Program-made: the position numbers and the translations under genes
Notes under the pieces: model-generated
Databases searched by the model: none
Seen by the model: the letters and a program-made list of their open reading frames with translations, nothing else
Told to the model about the DNA's origin: nothing
Shown: positions 54,946 through 63,204 of the stretch, piece after piece
Numbering within the stretch: the stretch's first letter is position 1
Layout: the number at the start of each line of letters is the position of its first letter
From: Litchfieldella anticariensis FP35 = DSM 16096
GTDB taxonomy: Bacteria > Pseudomonadota > Gammaproteobacteria > Pseudomonadales > Halomonadaceae
Length of the DNA: 64,000 nt
Reading direction: 5' to 3'
Assembly (NCBI RefSeq): GCF_000409775.1
Contig: NZ_KE332394.1
Location: forward strand, 172,921-236,920

Positions 54946-55866
54946 CAAAGGCGCCGTAAGTCCGTTGGTCATCAAAGAGATAGTTGGGGTGACCAGCGGC
55001 TGCTGGGCGGGCACGTTCGAAGCCGAGGCCTCGAGGTAGTGGGCATCGACGTGCAGGTCGATGACATGGACCAGTGGTCGTCGGGGATCAGTTCATTGTG
55101 AGAGGAAGGCAACAGGTCGAGCAGCTCGCGGAAATCGCTGGTGATGTAGCGTGGCATGACGAAAGCTGTGAATCAGAAGTACCTGATGGGCAGTGTGCCG
55201 GCCAAGGCCGTGTTTAGGCCATGGCCTGTTGGCTCGGTCTTCATTCATCGAGTGCAGCGGCAACCTTGAGCAGCTTGTAGCCTCAGCGTTTCCATCAGAA
55301 TAGCGGCTTCACTTTCTCGCCGCGTTCCCAGTTTGGGTATGAGGTATGCCAGGTTCAACTGAACGCCCTGTCATGCCGTATCGAGAGCCTCAATCTCTGG
55401 TAGAGCGACTACCCGGTTGTGCAGACCATGTTGCTGACGGATTGATGAGTGCTTGCTTACTTAACCCCTTACCCATTGTTGCCAGCTGGCGTAACATGGC
55501 TTGCTAATACCGAGACGCAGAGCTGGCCAGGGAGGATGTATGACTGTCCGCCTTTCCCAAATTGCCAGTGCTCGACTGGGCAACCTGGTGCTGCTGCCCT
55601 GCTAAGAAAACTCTGATGCCTCGAACTTCGATTTTGAGCTCAAGAAACAGAAGTACGTCCGGACGCGCCACGGGCGGCGCTCCGAGCCTGCTCGACGCAG
55701 GTACTGAACTACCCTAAGTGGATAGTGGATGAGGTTAAGAGGCGGCAAGAGGATCTGGTGGATGGCTTCGCCAACAACTGGTAGCTTGCGTGAACCGGGG
55801 GAGTGTTATCTACAGGTGCTCGGTAAATCAGTGCCTTAAGATTAGATGCCAGGTGGGATGAACGTG
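54946..55866. other. Gap holding a transposase fragment and scraps
   Basis: A minus-strand transposase N-terminus is described separately at 54960-55157. The remaining 700 bases hold no recognisable gene; a short plus-strand frame near 55620 (FDFELKKQKYVRTRHG) matches no family. Confidence 0.4.
54960..55157 (-). pseudogene. N-terminal fragment of an IS1182-type transposase
   Basis: Reads MPRYITSDFRELLDLLPSS and LIPDDHW, then, after a frameshift, VIDLHVDAHYLEASA, which is the usual start of an IS1182/IS5-like transposase. The rest is absent, and it overlaps the end of the diguanylate-cyclase region. Confidence 0.6.
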
Positions 55867-56157
55867 ATGGATAGAGCCCAGACCATGCAGCTTCTGCACG
55901 ACCATCTTCCGACACTCGTCAGTGAGTACGGTGTCAAGGAGCTGGCACTGTTCGGTTCCATGGCCCGCGACCAGGCGAGTGAGGATAGCGACATCGATAT
56001 CCTGGTGAGTTTTGATGGTCCCGCAACCTCCGCACGCTATTTCGGTGTGCAGTTCTATCTTGAAGACTTGTTAGGCCACCCTGTGGACCTGGTGACCGAC
56101 AAGGCTTTGCGCCCCGAGCTCAGGCCCTACATCGAGCGTGAGGCGCTTCATGTCTGA
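55867..56157 (+). CDS. MntA-type nucleotidyltransferase antitoxin
   Basis: A 96-residue minimal nucleotidyltransferase with the motif FGSMARDQASEDSDIDILVSF (active-site GS and DxD near residues 35-53). In MntA-HepT pairs this enzyme AMP-modifies and silences the HEPN toxin. In-frame ATGs at 55846 and 55858 are possible alternative starts. It overlaps the HEPN gene start. Confidence 0.9.
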   Translation: MDRAQTMQLLHDHLPTLVSEYGVKELALFGSMARDQASEDSDIDILVSFDGPATSARYFGVQFYLEDLLGHPVDLVTDKALRPELRPYIEREALHV

Positions 56158-56512
56158 CGCCAGGCTTCCGCGCGAATGGCGTTTCTACATCGACGACATG
56201 ATCGGCTTTGCCGAGAAGGTGGTCTCCTACACGGGCGGCCTCGATCAGGACGACTTCATTACCCATGATCTCACCTACGATGCCACCCTGCGTAATCTGG
56301 AACTGATTGGTGAGGCAGCAACACGGATCCCGGATGAGGTGCGCGCCCAGCACCCGCAGATCCCCTGGCGGATGATCATCGCGACGCGCAACAGACTGAT
56401 CCATGCTTATCTGGGGATCGATGATGACACCGTGTGGAGCATCATCCAGGAGAATATTCCCGAGTTGCTGGAACAGTTGAGAGAGATCAAGCGTCAGGTT
56501 GTGACTGACTAG
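56150..56512 (+). CDS. HepT-like HEPN (DUF86) ribonuclease toxin
   Basis: A 120-residue HEPN protein. R-x4-H is present as RNRLIHAY near residue 86, and LRNLELIGEAATRIP near 45 is typical of DUF86. The tyrosine after the histidine motif is the usual target of AMPylation by MntA. Its ATG lies inside the end of the nucleotidyltransferase gene, so the pair is coupled. Confidence 0.93.
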   Translation: MSDARLPREWRFYIDDMIGFAEKVVSYTGGLDQDDFITHDLTYDATLRNLELIGEAATRIPDEVRAQHPQIPWRMIIATRNRLIHAYLGIDDDTVWSIIQENIPELLEQLREIKRQVVTD

Positions 56513-56634
56513 GCGACATACGAGCTTTGTATACCTGTGGGGCTTCACCAACTGCAGTGGGTGGTGACTGTTCGCTCGGGCTTCAATATCTTTCACCATT
56601 ACCGCCATCAAGACGGGATTCCGATGGAATAGCC

Positions 56635-56724
56635 ATGCTCCAGAACTGCCTCTACCAGCGCATCCTCAGCCTTGCATCACCTTGGTATGTCAGCGATGTC
56701 GAACTGGCTAACCGCCCTGTTTGA
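56635..56724 (+). pseudogene. ISL3-like transposase N-terminal scrap
   Basis: A 29-codon frame whose LYQRILSLASPWYVSDVELA resembles the beginning of ISL3-family transposases. Too short for certainty. Confidence 0.35.
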
Positions 56725-56915
56725 AGCCCTGTGATCCAGTGACTGAAGGGGTGCTTCGATCTCGATTGCCAGCCAACAATTGCGACTGAGCTGACAACAA
56801 TCGATAGCATCATGGAACGTGCGTGAGGGTACCCCGAGCTGCATGACCCGACCTCATCCACCTACAACCACGGCCAGGTGTTCGCGTCGCGCTCAGAGCG
56901 GAGGGGGTGGAGGAC

Positions 56916-56973
56916 CCTCTACATGGCGAAAGCCCGGGGCTGGAACTGCGTTGTGGCGAGGTCGGGAACCTCC
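56916..56973 (+). repeat. Partial copy of the diguanylate cyclase 3' end
   Basis: 58 bases closely match 54882-54939 of the GGDEF gene, including the segment encoding LYMAKARG, with a handful of changes. It lacks the rest of the domain. A small duplication or the joint left by recombination. Confidence 0.75.
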
Positions 56974-57325
56974 TTGTCGGCAGAGGCACGATGAGTCCAG
57001 TGAGCGCCTGAATGGGATTCAGACAGGCGCTGTTAATGGCATGACCCGGGCGGTGGCTGATGGCCAGCGGGTCGATTCGGATTCCAGATCCGGCCATGTT
57101 CGTGAGTGGCATCGTGATCACTGGAAACGGGACCGCGACTAGATGTGCAAACGCAGGAACCGCCGTGTAGCGCCTTGATAATCTGATTGTTCGCATTAGT
57201 ATGAAAGAGGCAAACCGTTGGCTGCTGACGATAACGGCAGCGCCCTTTGCCTTGAGAGCAATGCCCAACGCCATATCGCATCCTGAAAGATGGCGCCCTT
57301 CGGGGTTGGATGCTCCTTGTAACCA

Positions 57326-57354
57326 CCCGCATGGGGAGATGGCTCTCCAGCGGG
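57326..57354 (+). promoter_or_regulatory. Hairpin leader 1 (before DUF1640-like gene)
   Basis: Outer arms CCCGC/GCGGG and inner arms GGAGA/TCTCC around the loop TGGC. A second TCTCC follows at about 57362 and can pair with the GGGGAGG just before it. It lies 52 bases before the gene start. Same design as leaders 2-4. Confidence 0.65.
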
Positions 57355-57406
57355 GAGGTTGTCTCCTCTTCAGGTGATTCCACTCAACCTAGGGAGGAGG
57401 AGACCG

Positions 57407-57667
57407 ATGCTCGACACCTATGAGTATGCTCAGCGACTGCAGAAGGACGGAGCCTTCACTGAGCAGCAGGCAAGACTGCTGGCCCAGGAGCGCCTCGCAC
57501 TGGAGGAGCACATCATGACCCGGTCGGATCTGGCCAACCTTGTCACCAAGCAGGATCTGTCTCAGGCCTTGTCGCAGCTTGAACTCAAGCTGACGCTGCG
57601 GATGGGGGCCATGCAGATCGCCGCTATTGGCATCCTTGTTGCGGCCATGAAACTCTTGATCGCCTGA
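57407..57667 (+). CDS. DUF1640-like coiled-coil protein with C-terminal membrane anchor
   Basis: An 86-residue product: N-terminal YEYAQRLQKDGAFTEQQARLLAQ, a long coiled coil to about residue 65, and a C-terminal hydrophobic anchor (MQIAAIGILVAAMKLLIA). This is the pattern of bacterial DUF1640/CCDC90-like proteins. A strong GGGAGGAGGAG stands before the ATG. Function unknown; such genes are common on integrative elements. Confidence 0.7.
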   Translation: MLDTYEYAQRLQKDGAFTEQQARLLAQERLALEEHIMTRSDLANLVTKQDLSQALSQLELKLTLRMGAMQIAAIGILVAAMKLLIA

Positions 57668-57694
57668 TCAACCCGCTGACCTACGTTCTATCCA

Positions 57695-57724
57695 CCCACC
57701 ACGGGGAAAGACTTCCCCGGTGGG
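57695..57724 (+). promoter_or_regulatory. Hairpin leader 2
   Basis: CCCACC/GGTGGG outer and GGGGAA/TTCCCC inner arms around AGAC, with only AC unpaired between tiers. A second TTTCCCC at 57732-57738 can pair with the GGGG at 57722-57725 instead. It lies 41 bases before the next gene start. Confidence 0.75.
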
Positions 57725-57765
57725 GCAGGTGTTTCCCCATGGTTTCCATGTCCAGGAGAAACACC

Positions 57766-58131
57766 ATGTCGTCCACTCATGATATGTCGGCCCTGGCACA
57801 ACGCCACGGCTGGACCCGTAGCGTGCGGGTCTCCGAGTCACTACTGTCGGATTGTCTGTGTGTTGCCCTCACGGTGGCCACGGATATCCATCCGGTGGAC
57901 CGACTCGAACACCTGCTGCGGGAGGCCGCCATTCAGTTGGCTGGTTATCCCCCAGGGACGCGTGCCGCGCGGTTCTGTCACTATCGGTTGCCGCCTGACG
58001 GCAATCCTTCTGCACCACTGGGCATCATGGTCGATGCCATTGTCATTGATGATGACCCGCAGCGAGGTCCTTACCTCCTGCTGGCCCGTCATGACGATAC
58101 CTCTGTCGCACTGCCGATAACGGCAGCGTAA
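57766..58131 (+). CDS. Hypothetical protein of integrative-element type
   Basis: A 121-residue soluble protein; CAGGAG stands before the ATG. No domain recognised. The end PYLLLARHDDTSVALPITAA and a helical N-terminal half give no function. It lies between two hairpin leaders and next to radC- and ardC-type genes, so it is probably part of the same mobile cargo. Confidence 0.6.
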   Translation: MSSTHDMSALAQRHGWTRSVRVSESLLSDCLCVALTVATDIHPVDRLEHLLREAAIQLAGYPPGTRAARFCHYRLPPDGNPSAPLGIMVDAIVIDDDPQRGPYLLLARHDDTSVALPITAA

Positions 58132-58145
58132 GTCGTTACCTACTT

Positions 58146-58174
58146 TCCCGGCCGGGACTTCTTTCCCGGTGGGA
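58146..58174 (+). promoter_or_regulatory. Hairpin leader 3
   Basis: TCCC/GGGA outer and CCGGGA/TCCCGG inner arms around CTTCTT. GGCCGGG at 58150-58156 can alternatively pair with CCCGGCC at 58181-58187. It lies 33 bases before the RadC-type gene. Confidence 0.65.
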
Positions 58175-58207
58175 GAGGGGCCCGGCCATTTTCCGGAGGA
58201 TCCGAAA

Positions 58208-58738
58208 ATGGCTGATATTCAGACCGGTGCCGGCTATGGCACCAATCTACCTGTCGATGCCTCACTGTTCGTTCGCGATACGGGGGGAGGTTATCTGGCG
58301 GCATCGCCGGAGCAGATACTTCAAGCTGCACGGAAAGTGATTGACCTTCGCCTGTCGCGTGGCGATAGCTTGACCTCTCCGTCGTTGGCTACGGACTACT
58401 TACAGGCAAAGCTGGCTGGCTACGATCATGAGGTGTTCGGGGCAATCTTCCTGGATACCCAGCACCGCATGATCGAGTACAACGAGCTATTCCACGGCAC
58501 CCTGGACTCGGCCTCGGTCTATCCGCGGGAAGTGGTGAAGGTAGTGCTGCATCATAACGCTGGCGCTGTGATCTTCACGCACAATCACCCCAGTGGTGTA
58601 CCTGACCCCAGCGAGGCGGACAAGCGGATCACCCAGCGATTGATGGAAGTCCTGGATCTGATCGACGTTCGTGTGCTGGACCACATCATCGTGGCTGGTA
58701 ATGACACCCTGTCATTTGCGGAGCACGGACTCATATGA
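58208..58738 (+). CDS. RadC-family JAB domain protein
   Basis: A 176-residue RadC/YeeS-type protein. The JAMM metal motif HNHPSGVPDPSEAD is complete near residues 118-131, preceded by the glutamate-containing segment before FLDTQHRMIEYNELF. The N-terminal helix-hairpin-helix part of chromosomal RadC is absent, as is usual for mobile-element copies. GGAGGA precedes the ATG. Role in DNA metabolism of the element is unproven. Confidence 0.9.
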   Translation: MADIQTGAGYGTNLPVDASLFVRDTGGGYLAASPEQILQAARKVIDLRLSRGDSLTSPSLATDYLQAKLAGYDHEVFGAIFLDTQHRMIEYNELFHGTLDSASVYPREVVKVVLHHNAGAVIFTHNHPSGVPDPSEADKRITQRLMEVLDLIDVRVLDHIIVAGNDTLSFAEHGLI

Positions 58739-58798
58739 GTCCGCGCACCACATCTTACTCAACGACGGGCACGTAAGTACTGCCCAACATGATCACCA

Positions 58799-58827
58799 CC
58801 CCAAGGGGAAGCGTCTTCCCCTTGGGG
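58799..58827 (+). promoter_or_regulatory. Hairpin leader 4 (perfect 13-bp stem)
   Basis: CCCCAAGGGGAAG pairs perfectly with CTTCCCCTTGGGG around CGT. A second CTTCCCC at 58834-58840 can compete by pairing with GGGGA at 58824-58828, and is followed by TTTTT. It lies 37 bases before the ardC-type gene. Confidence 0.85.
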
Positions 58828-58864
58828 ACGGTGCTTCCCCTTTTTCCGTTAGAGGAGAAGCACC

Positions 58865-59806
58865 ATGACTGATATCTACCAGACGGTCACCGACCGCATC
58901 ATTCAGTCGCTGGAACAGGGCGTGGCGCCCTGGATCAAGCCCTGGGACGAAGCGCGACAGCCAGGGCAACCGGTGATGCCACAAAACGCCATTACAGGAC
59001 GGCCCTATCACGGCATCAACATCGTCCTGCTGTGGCTGGCTGCCGCGGAGAAGGGCTACCACCAGGATCGTTGGCTGACCTTCAACCAAGCCAGGCAGAC
59101 CGGCGGCACAGTTAGCAAGGGGGAGACGTCGACCCTGGTCTGTTTCTACAAGCCCATGGTACGCGAAGTGCTCGACGATGATGGCCGTCCCGTTCTCGAC
59201 GCGGAGGGCAGGCCCGAGGAAAAGCACTTCGCCATCCTCAAGGGCTTCAACCTTTTCAATGTCGTCCAGTGCGAGGGATTGCCGGCAGAGGTATTCCAAC
59301 CAGGGAAGCCCGATGTCTGGGCAACCTTCGACCCCGTCGACGAGGCCGAACGGCTGATCGCGGCTAGCGGTGCCCGGATCGATCATGTGGCGGGTGAGGA
59401 CGCCTTCTACTCACCCATCCAGGATCGTATCCAGTTGCCGGCGAGGCATCAGTTTGCCGCGGCGGATCGCTACTACAGCACGGCGTTGCATGAGCTCGTG
59501 CACTGGACAGGCCATCGATCGCGGTTGAGTCGCGAGGCGGTCCTAAACGGGGCGGCGTACGGTTCCGAGGAGTATGCCTTCGAGGAGCTGATCGCCGAGA
59601 TGGGCATGGCCTTTCTCTGTGGTCAGCTGGGCGTGCAGGGCGAATTGCAGCATGAACGCTATATCGCCAGCTGGCTGATGGCGCTGAAGAACGATAAGCG
59701 CATGATATTCAAGGCATCGGGCGGTGCCCGTGAAGCGACGGAATTTCTGTTGCAACGGGCAGGCATGATGCCAGAAGGGATGACGCATGTGCAGGCATGT
59801 GCCTGA
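58865..59806 (+). CDS. ArdC-type antirestriction protein (DUF1738 + metallopeptidase)
   Basis: A 313-residue protein: N-terminal single-stranded-DNA-binding DUF1738 (VAPWIKPWDEARQPGQP..., GRPYHGINIVLLW) to about residue 130, then an ImmA/IrrE-like zinc peptidase part with HELVHWTGH near residue 203 and FEELIAEMGMAFLCG. ArdC shields incoming conjugative DNA from host nucleases. GAGGAG precedes the ATG. Good evidence that this segment is cargo of a conjugative element. Confidence 0.9.
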   Translation: MTDIYQTVTDRIIQSLEQGVAPWIKPWDEARQPGQPVMPQNAITGRPYHGINIVLLWLAAAEKGYHQDRWLTFNQARQTGGTVSKGETSTLVCFYKPMVREVLDDDGRPVLDAEGRPEEKHFAILKGFNLFNVVQCEGLPAEVFQPGKPDVWATFDPVDEAERLIAASGARIDHVAGEDAFYSPIQDRIQLPARHQFAAADRYYSTALHELVHWTGHRSRLSREAVLNGAAYGSEEYAFEELIAEMGMAFLCGQLGVQGELQHERYIASWLMALKNDKRMIFKASGGAREATEFLLQRAGMMPEGMTHVQACA

Positions 59807-59871
59807 CATCTTGACGACACAAAGTGGCCCTCCTTTCGTGAACTGCACCTCATGTTTGACGGTTGGTTCTC

Positions 59872-59961
59872 TCAGCCGGCGGCCATGGCCTGAGTTCTGT
59901 GTTCCACAGGGCTCAGGCCTTTCAGTTTTACCTTAATGCGTTTGTGGTTGTCGTAATGGAT
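59872..59961 (-). pseudogene. C-terminal end of an IS3-family transposase
   Basis: Minus-strand frame IHYDNHKRIKVKLKGLSPVE and HRTQ is the classic end of an IS3 (IS150-type) transposase. Everything upstream is missing; the frame runs into the end of the YeiH gene. Confidence 0.75.
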
Positions 59962-59963
59962 GG

Positions 59964-60956
59964 CTAGCCCATCAACAGGAAGCTGGCCAGCCAGCCACCC
60001 ACTAACAGCAGTACGAACAGGGTCAGGGCCAGGATGAAAGGCCGGATACCCAGCGCCTTGAGCTTCTCCAACCGCGTCTCGAAGCCCAGCGCCGCCATGG
60101 CCATGGTCAGGGCGATCTGGCCGGCCAACACCATCGCCTGGTGCAGTGCGGCAGGTAGGACGACGACGCTGTTGACCCCCACCATGGCCATGAAACCGAA
60201 GGCGAACCAGGGAATCACCAGCTTGCCGGCGGCGGGTTCGGCCTCGCCGGCATGACGGCGTAGCCACCACTGTCCGACGATCAGAAGGAAGGGCACCAGC
60301 AACAGCACCCGCACTAGCTTGACGATGACCGCATTGGCTAGGGCTTCAGGGCCCACGGCGTCACCAGCGGCGACCACCTGGGCGACCTCGTGCACGGTGG
60401 CGCCGATGTAGATGCCATAAAGGCCTTCGGGCATGCCGGAGAGTGGATACAACAGCGGGTAGACCAACATCGCCAGGCTGCCGAAAAGTACCACCGTTGC
60501 CACCGCCATCGATGCCGCGGCGGGGCGCGAGCGGATGGTGGTCTCGGTGGCGAGTACCGCGGCGGCGCCGCAGATGGCACTGCCGGCGCTGGTCAACAAG
60601 GTCGTCTCACGGTCCATGCCCAACAACCGGGTGCCGATCTGGTAGCCGGCCACCAGTACGGTGCTGATCACCAGCAGGTCAAGCAGCAATACCCGCGGGC
60701 CCAAGGCAAAGATCTGCTGCATCGTCAGCGACAGCCCGAACAGTACAATGCCACCGCGCAACAGCCAGCGAGTGGCGAACTTGAGCCCTGGCTGGACCCC
60801 GGAAAGGCGGTGAGAAAAGGGGAGATTGCCGACCAAGAGTCCCAGCAGCAGGGCGAAGACTAGTGGACTGATACCGCTCTCTGCCAAACCCGGCAACTGG
60901 GTCAGGGCGAAGCCGGTCAGAGTCAGAGTGGTGCAGAGTATCAGGCCTTGCCACAT
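59964..60956 (-). CDS. yeiH: YeiH family (UPF0324) putative sulfate-export membrane protein
   Basis: A 330-residue inner-membrane protein with about ten hydrophobic segments and the family motifs LLGLLVGNLPFSHRLSGVQPG (around residue 38), SAGSAICGAAAVLA near 125 and IYIGATVHEVAQVVAAG near 180. Members are linked to sulfur-compound export. An in-frame GTG upstream would add 14 residues. It is divergent from a LysR gene, as yeiH is from yeiE in enterobacteria. Confidence 0.9.
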   Translation of the reverse strand: MWQGLILCTTLTLTGFALTQLPGLAESGISPLVFALLLGLLVGNLPFSHRLSGVQPGLKFATRWLLRGGIVLFGLSLTMQQIFALGPRVLLLDLLVISTVLVAGYQIGTRLLGMDRETTLLTSAGSAICGAAAVLATETTIRSRPAAASMAVATVVLFGSLAMLVYPLLYPLSGMPEGLYGIYIGATVHEVAQVVAAGDAVGPEALANAVIVKLVRVLLLVPFLLIVGQWWLRRHAGEAEPAAGKLVIPWFAFGFMAMVGVNSVVVLPAALHQAMVLAGQIALTMAMAALGFETRLEKLKALGIRPFILALTLFVLLLVGGWLASFLLMG

Positions 60957-61055
60957 GGCGTTGTACCTCTTGCTGGTGTCTGGCACTAGGCTAGGCACTT
61001 ATATGCCAAATGGTTATCATGTAATAACAATATGGCTTTTCGGTAGAACCGATAT

Positions 61056-61967
61056 ATGACCCCGCACGTGACCTTCCGCCAGCTCCAGATCTTCGTCGCG
61101 GTGGCCCGTGACGGCACGGTGAGCGCTGCCGCGCGGCAACTCAGCTTGTCGCAATCCGCTACCAGTCAGGGGCTGTCCGACATGGAGAATCAACTCGGTG
61201 TCGCTTTGTTCGAGCGACTGGGGCGACGATTACGGCTCAACGATATGGGGCGCCACCTGTTACCGCACGCCGAACGTCTACTGGATGGTATGGCGGACTT
61301 CGTGGCGGCCGCCCAAGAGCCCGAAGGGCGGCTGCGGGGCACGCTCAATGTATCGGCGAGTGCGACCATCGGTACCTATTTGTTACCGCCGTTGGCGGGA
61401 CGCTTCAGCGAAGATCACCCAGCAGTCGACCTGCGTCTGCGACTGCGCAACACCGGGGAGGTGATCACGGATGTACTGCGTTTTGATGCCGACCTTGGCT
61501 TGATCGAAGGCCAGTGTCATGAGCCACGGTTGGTCAGCGAGGCATGGTGTGAGGACCGCATGGTGATTGTCTGTGCGCCACAGCACTCGCTGGCTGCCAA
61601 GGGGCGGCTCGAAGATAGCGACCTTCAGCAAGCGCACTGGATCCTGCGTGAACCAGGTTCGGGATCGCGTGAGATTTTCGAGGCCGCATTACTGCATCAT
61701 GTCGAGCGCTTGCATATACGTATGGAGCTCAGCCAGCACGAAGCCATCAAACAGGCAGTGCGGGCCGGCCTGGGTTTGGGTTGCCTGTCGTGGCTCAGCG
61801 TAGCGGGGGAACTCGAACGAGGGGAGCTGGCGCAACTGTCCTGTGGGCTGCATCTGACCCGGACCTTCTCTCTGGTGTGGCATCCCGAGCGTTATCGCAG
61901 CCCACTATGGCAAGCCTTCAAGGTGTACCTTCGGGAAAATGAAGGAGCCTCACCGGTGCCTTGGTGA
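61056..61967 (+). CDS. LysR family regulator (YeiE/CysB-like position)
   Basis: A 303-residue LysR protein with the helix-turn-helix GTVSAAARQLSLSQSATSQGL near residues 18-38 and a full effector domain. Divergent from yeiH with about 100 AT-rich bases between, the standard arrangement for a LysR protein controlling its neighbour. Confidence 0.93.
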   Translation: MTPHVTFRQLQIFVAVARDGTVSAAARQLSLSQSATSQGLSDMENQLGVALFERLGRRLRLNDMGRHLLPHAERLLDGMADFVAAAQEPEGRLRGTLNVSASATIGTYLLPPLAGRFSEDHPAVDLRLRLRNTGEVITDVLRFDADLGLIEGQCHEPRLVSEAWCEDRMVIVCAPQHSLAAKGRLEDSDLQQAHWILREPGSGSREIFEAALLHHVERLHIRMELSQHEAIKQAVRAGLGLGCLSWLSVAGELERGELAQLSCGLHLTRTFSLVWHPERYRSPLWQAFKVYLRENEGASPVPW

Positions 61968-61969
61968 AC

Positions 61970-62695
61970 CTATAACTCATTCAAATAGTAGTGATGCTGC
62001 GTTTCGCATCGTGAAACGCGATATTCCAAAGGGTTACCTTGCAGGTCCTTGGCAATGCGGCGAATCTCGAGGAGTGGGGTATTCACTTCAACGCCGAGGT
62101 GTTCTTGTTCCTCGGAGCCAGCGGCAATCGCAAAAAGCCGTTCCTCGGCATGGGCAACGCTGACTCCAAACCGTTGTTGATAGAGATGATACAGGGTGTT
62201 GGGAAGGGGCTGAGGCTCCTCTTCCAAGCCTGTGAACCGTGTTGCCGAGACGACCACGTCTTCCAGCAGGGCGGGGCGCTCATCCAGTTCGCGGATCCTG
62301 CGTATGTGGATCACCTCATCCCCCGGTTCCATCCCTAACGCTTCTGCCTCGATGGCTTCTGCTTTTCGACGTTCCCTGACCAGTACGCGAGAGATGGGCA
62401 AACTACGCTCGCCATCCAGCCGTACCAGATGAAAGAACTGGAACAGGGAGCGGTCACTGTCATGGGTGGCCACCACCGTTCCCTTGCCCTGACGACGTAT
62501 CACCACGTTCTCATTGGCGAGTGCATCCAGTGCCTTACGCAGGGTGCCAACGCTTACCCCGTATTGCTGTGACAACGCCGACTCGCTGGGGATGAAGGTC
62601 CCGGGTGGCCATTCTCCCGAAACGATCCGGGAAAGGAGGACCTCCTTGATCTGTTGATATAACGGCCGAAAGTTAGGGGTCACTTGGTCGTTCAT
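61970..62695 (-). CDS. GntR/HutC-family regulator (UTRA domain)
   Basis: A 241-residue protein: winged helix with PSESALSQQYGVSVGTLRKALDAL near residues 35-58 and a UTRA ligand domain from about residue 85 (SRVLVRERRKAEAIEAEALG...). AGGGA precedes the chosen ATG; nine codons upstream are open. Divergent from the UxaA genes, which it probably represses until a sugar acid is present. Confidence 0.92.
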   Translation of the reverse strand: MNDQVTPNFRPLYQQIKEVLLSRIVSGEWPPGTFIPSESALSQQYGVSVGTLRKALDALANENVVIRRQGKGTVVATHDSDRSLFQFFHLVRLDGERSLPISRVLVRERRKAEAIEAEALGMEPGDEVIHIRRIRELDERPALLEDVVVSATRFTGLEEEPQPLPNTLYHLYQQRFGVSVAHAEERLFAIAAGSEEQEHLGVEVNTPLLEIRRIAKDLQGNPLEYRVSRCETQHHYYLNEL

Positions 62696-62790
62696 GTCTC
62701 GGTCCCTGTGCTTACTGGTCATGTCGCGTGATGAGACGCGCCTTATGAAGTCGGTGTTCAGTATACCGTAGTGAAACCTATGGAAGATAC

Positions 62791-62818
62791 TTGACTATCA
62801 TATATACTATATCATATA
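62791..62818. promoter_or_regulatory. Probable promoter and operator between gntR and uxaA genes
   Basis: TTGACT at 62791-62796 could be a -35 box for the rightward genes. TATCATATA occurs twice, at 62796-62804 and 62810-62818, 14 bases apart, in a very AT-rich setting. Repeats of this kind fit GntR-family binding; assignment is inference. Confidence 0.5.
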
Positions 62819-62917
62819 CATGAGTTGTGGTTGGCAGGAATAACGTCTTCGGAATGCTCTTGTCTTCAGGCAAGCAGCGTGACAAAGCCAATAAACCTCT
62901 GAAGAGAGGAGACATCG

Positions 62918-63202
62918 ATGAGTATCGACTTCGTGGTACACGATGCCGACGACAGCGTTGGCGTGGCGGTAGTCGAGGGGATCCAGGCAGGACAGACATT
63001 GACCGGCTGGGTAATGCAGCAAGACCAGACGATCACCTTCGAGGTGAGAGACCCGATCCCCATTGGCCACAAGCTGGCAATCCGTGATCTGGCCGAAGGT
63101 GACACTGTGATCAAGTACGGCGTCGACATCGGCCGCGTAGTCAAGCCGATCAACAAGGGTGAGCACCTACACGTCCATAACGTCAAAACCAAGAGGTGGT
63201 AA
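62918..63202 (+). CDS. UxaA-type dehydratase, small SAF-domain subunit
   Basis: A 94-residue SAF-domain protein matching the N-terminus of altronate/galactarate dehydratases: [22 protein letters not shown] and [15 protein letters not shown]. In split enzymes this subunit pairs with the large subunit encoded next. GAGAGGAG precedes the ATG. Confidence 0.9.
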   Translation: MSIDFVVHDADDSVGVAVVEGIQAGQTLTGWVMQQDQTITFEVRDPIPIGHKLAIRDLAEGDTVIKYGVDIGRVVKPINKGEHLHVHNVKTKRW

Positions 63203-63204
63203 GC

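Larger units (their letters stand above)
56513..57325. other. Gap with decayed fragments
   Basis: It contains a short ISL3-like transposase start near 56635 (LYQRILSLASPWYVSDVELA) and a copied scrap of the diguanylate cyclase gene at 56916. No intact gene is seen. The region ends at the first hairpin leader. Confidence 0.45.
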
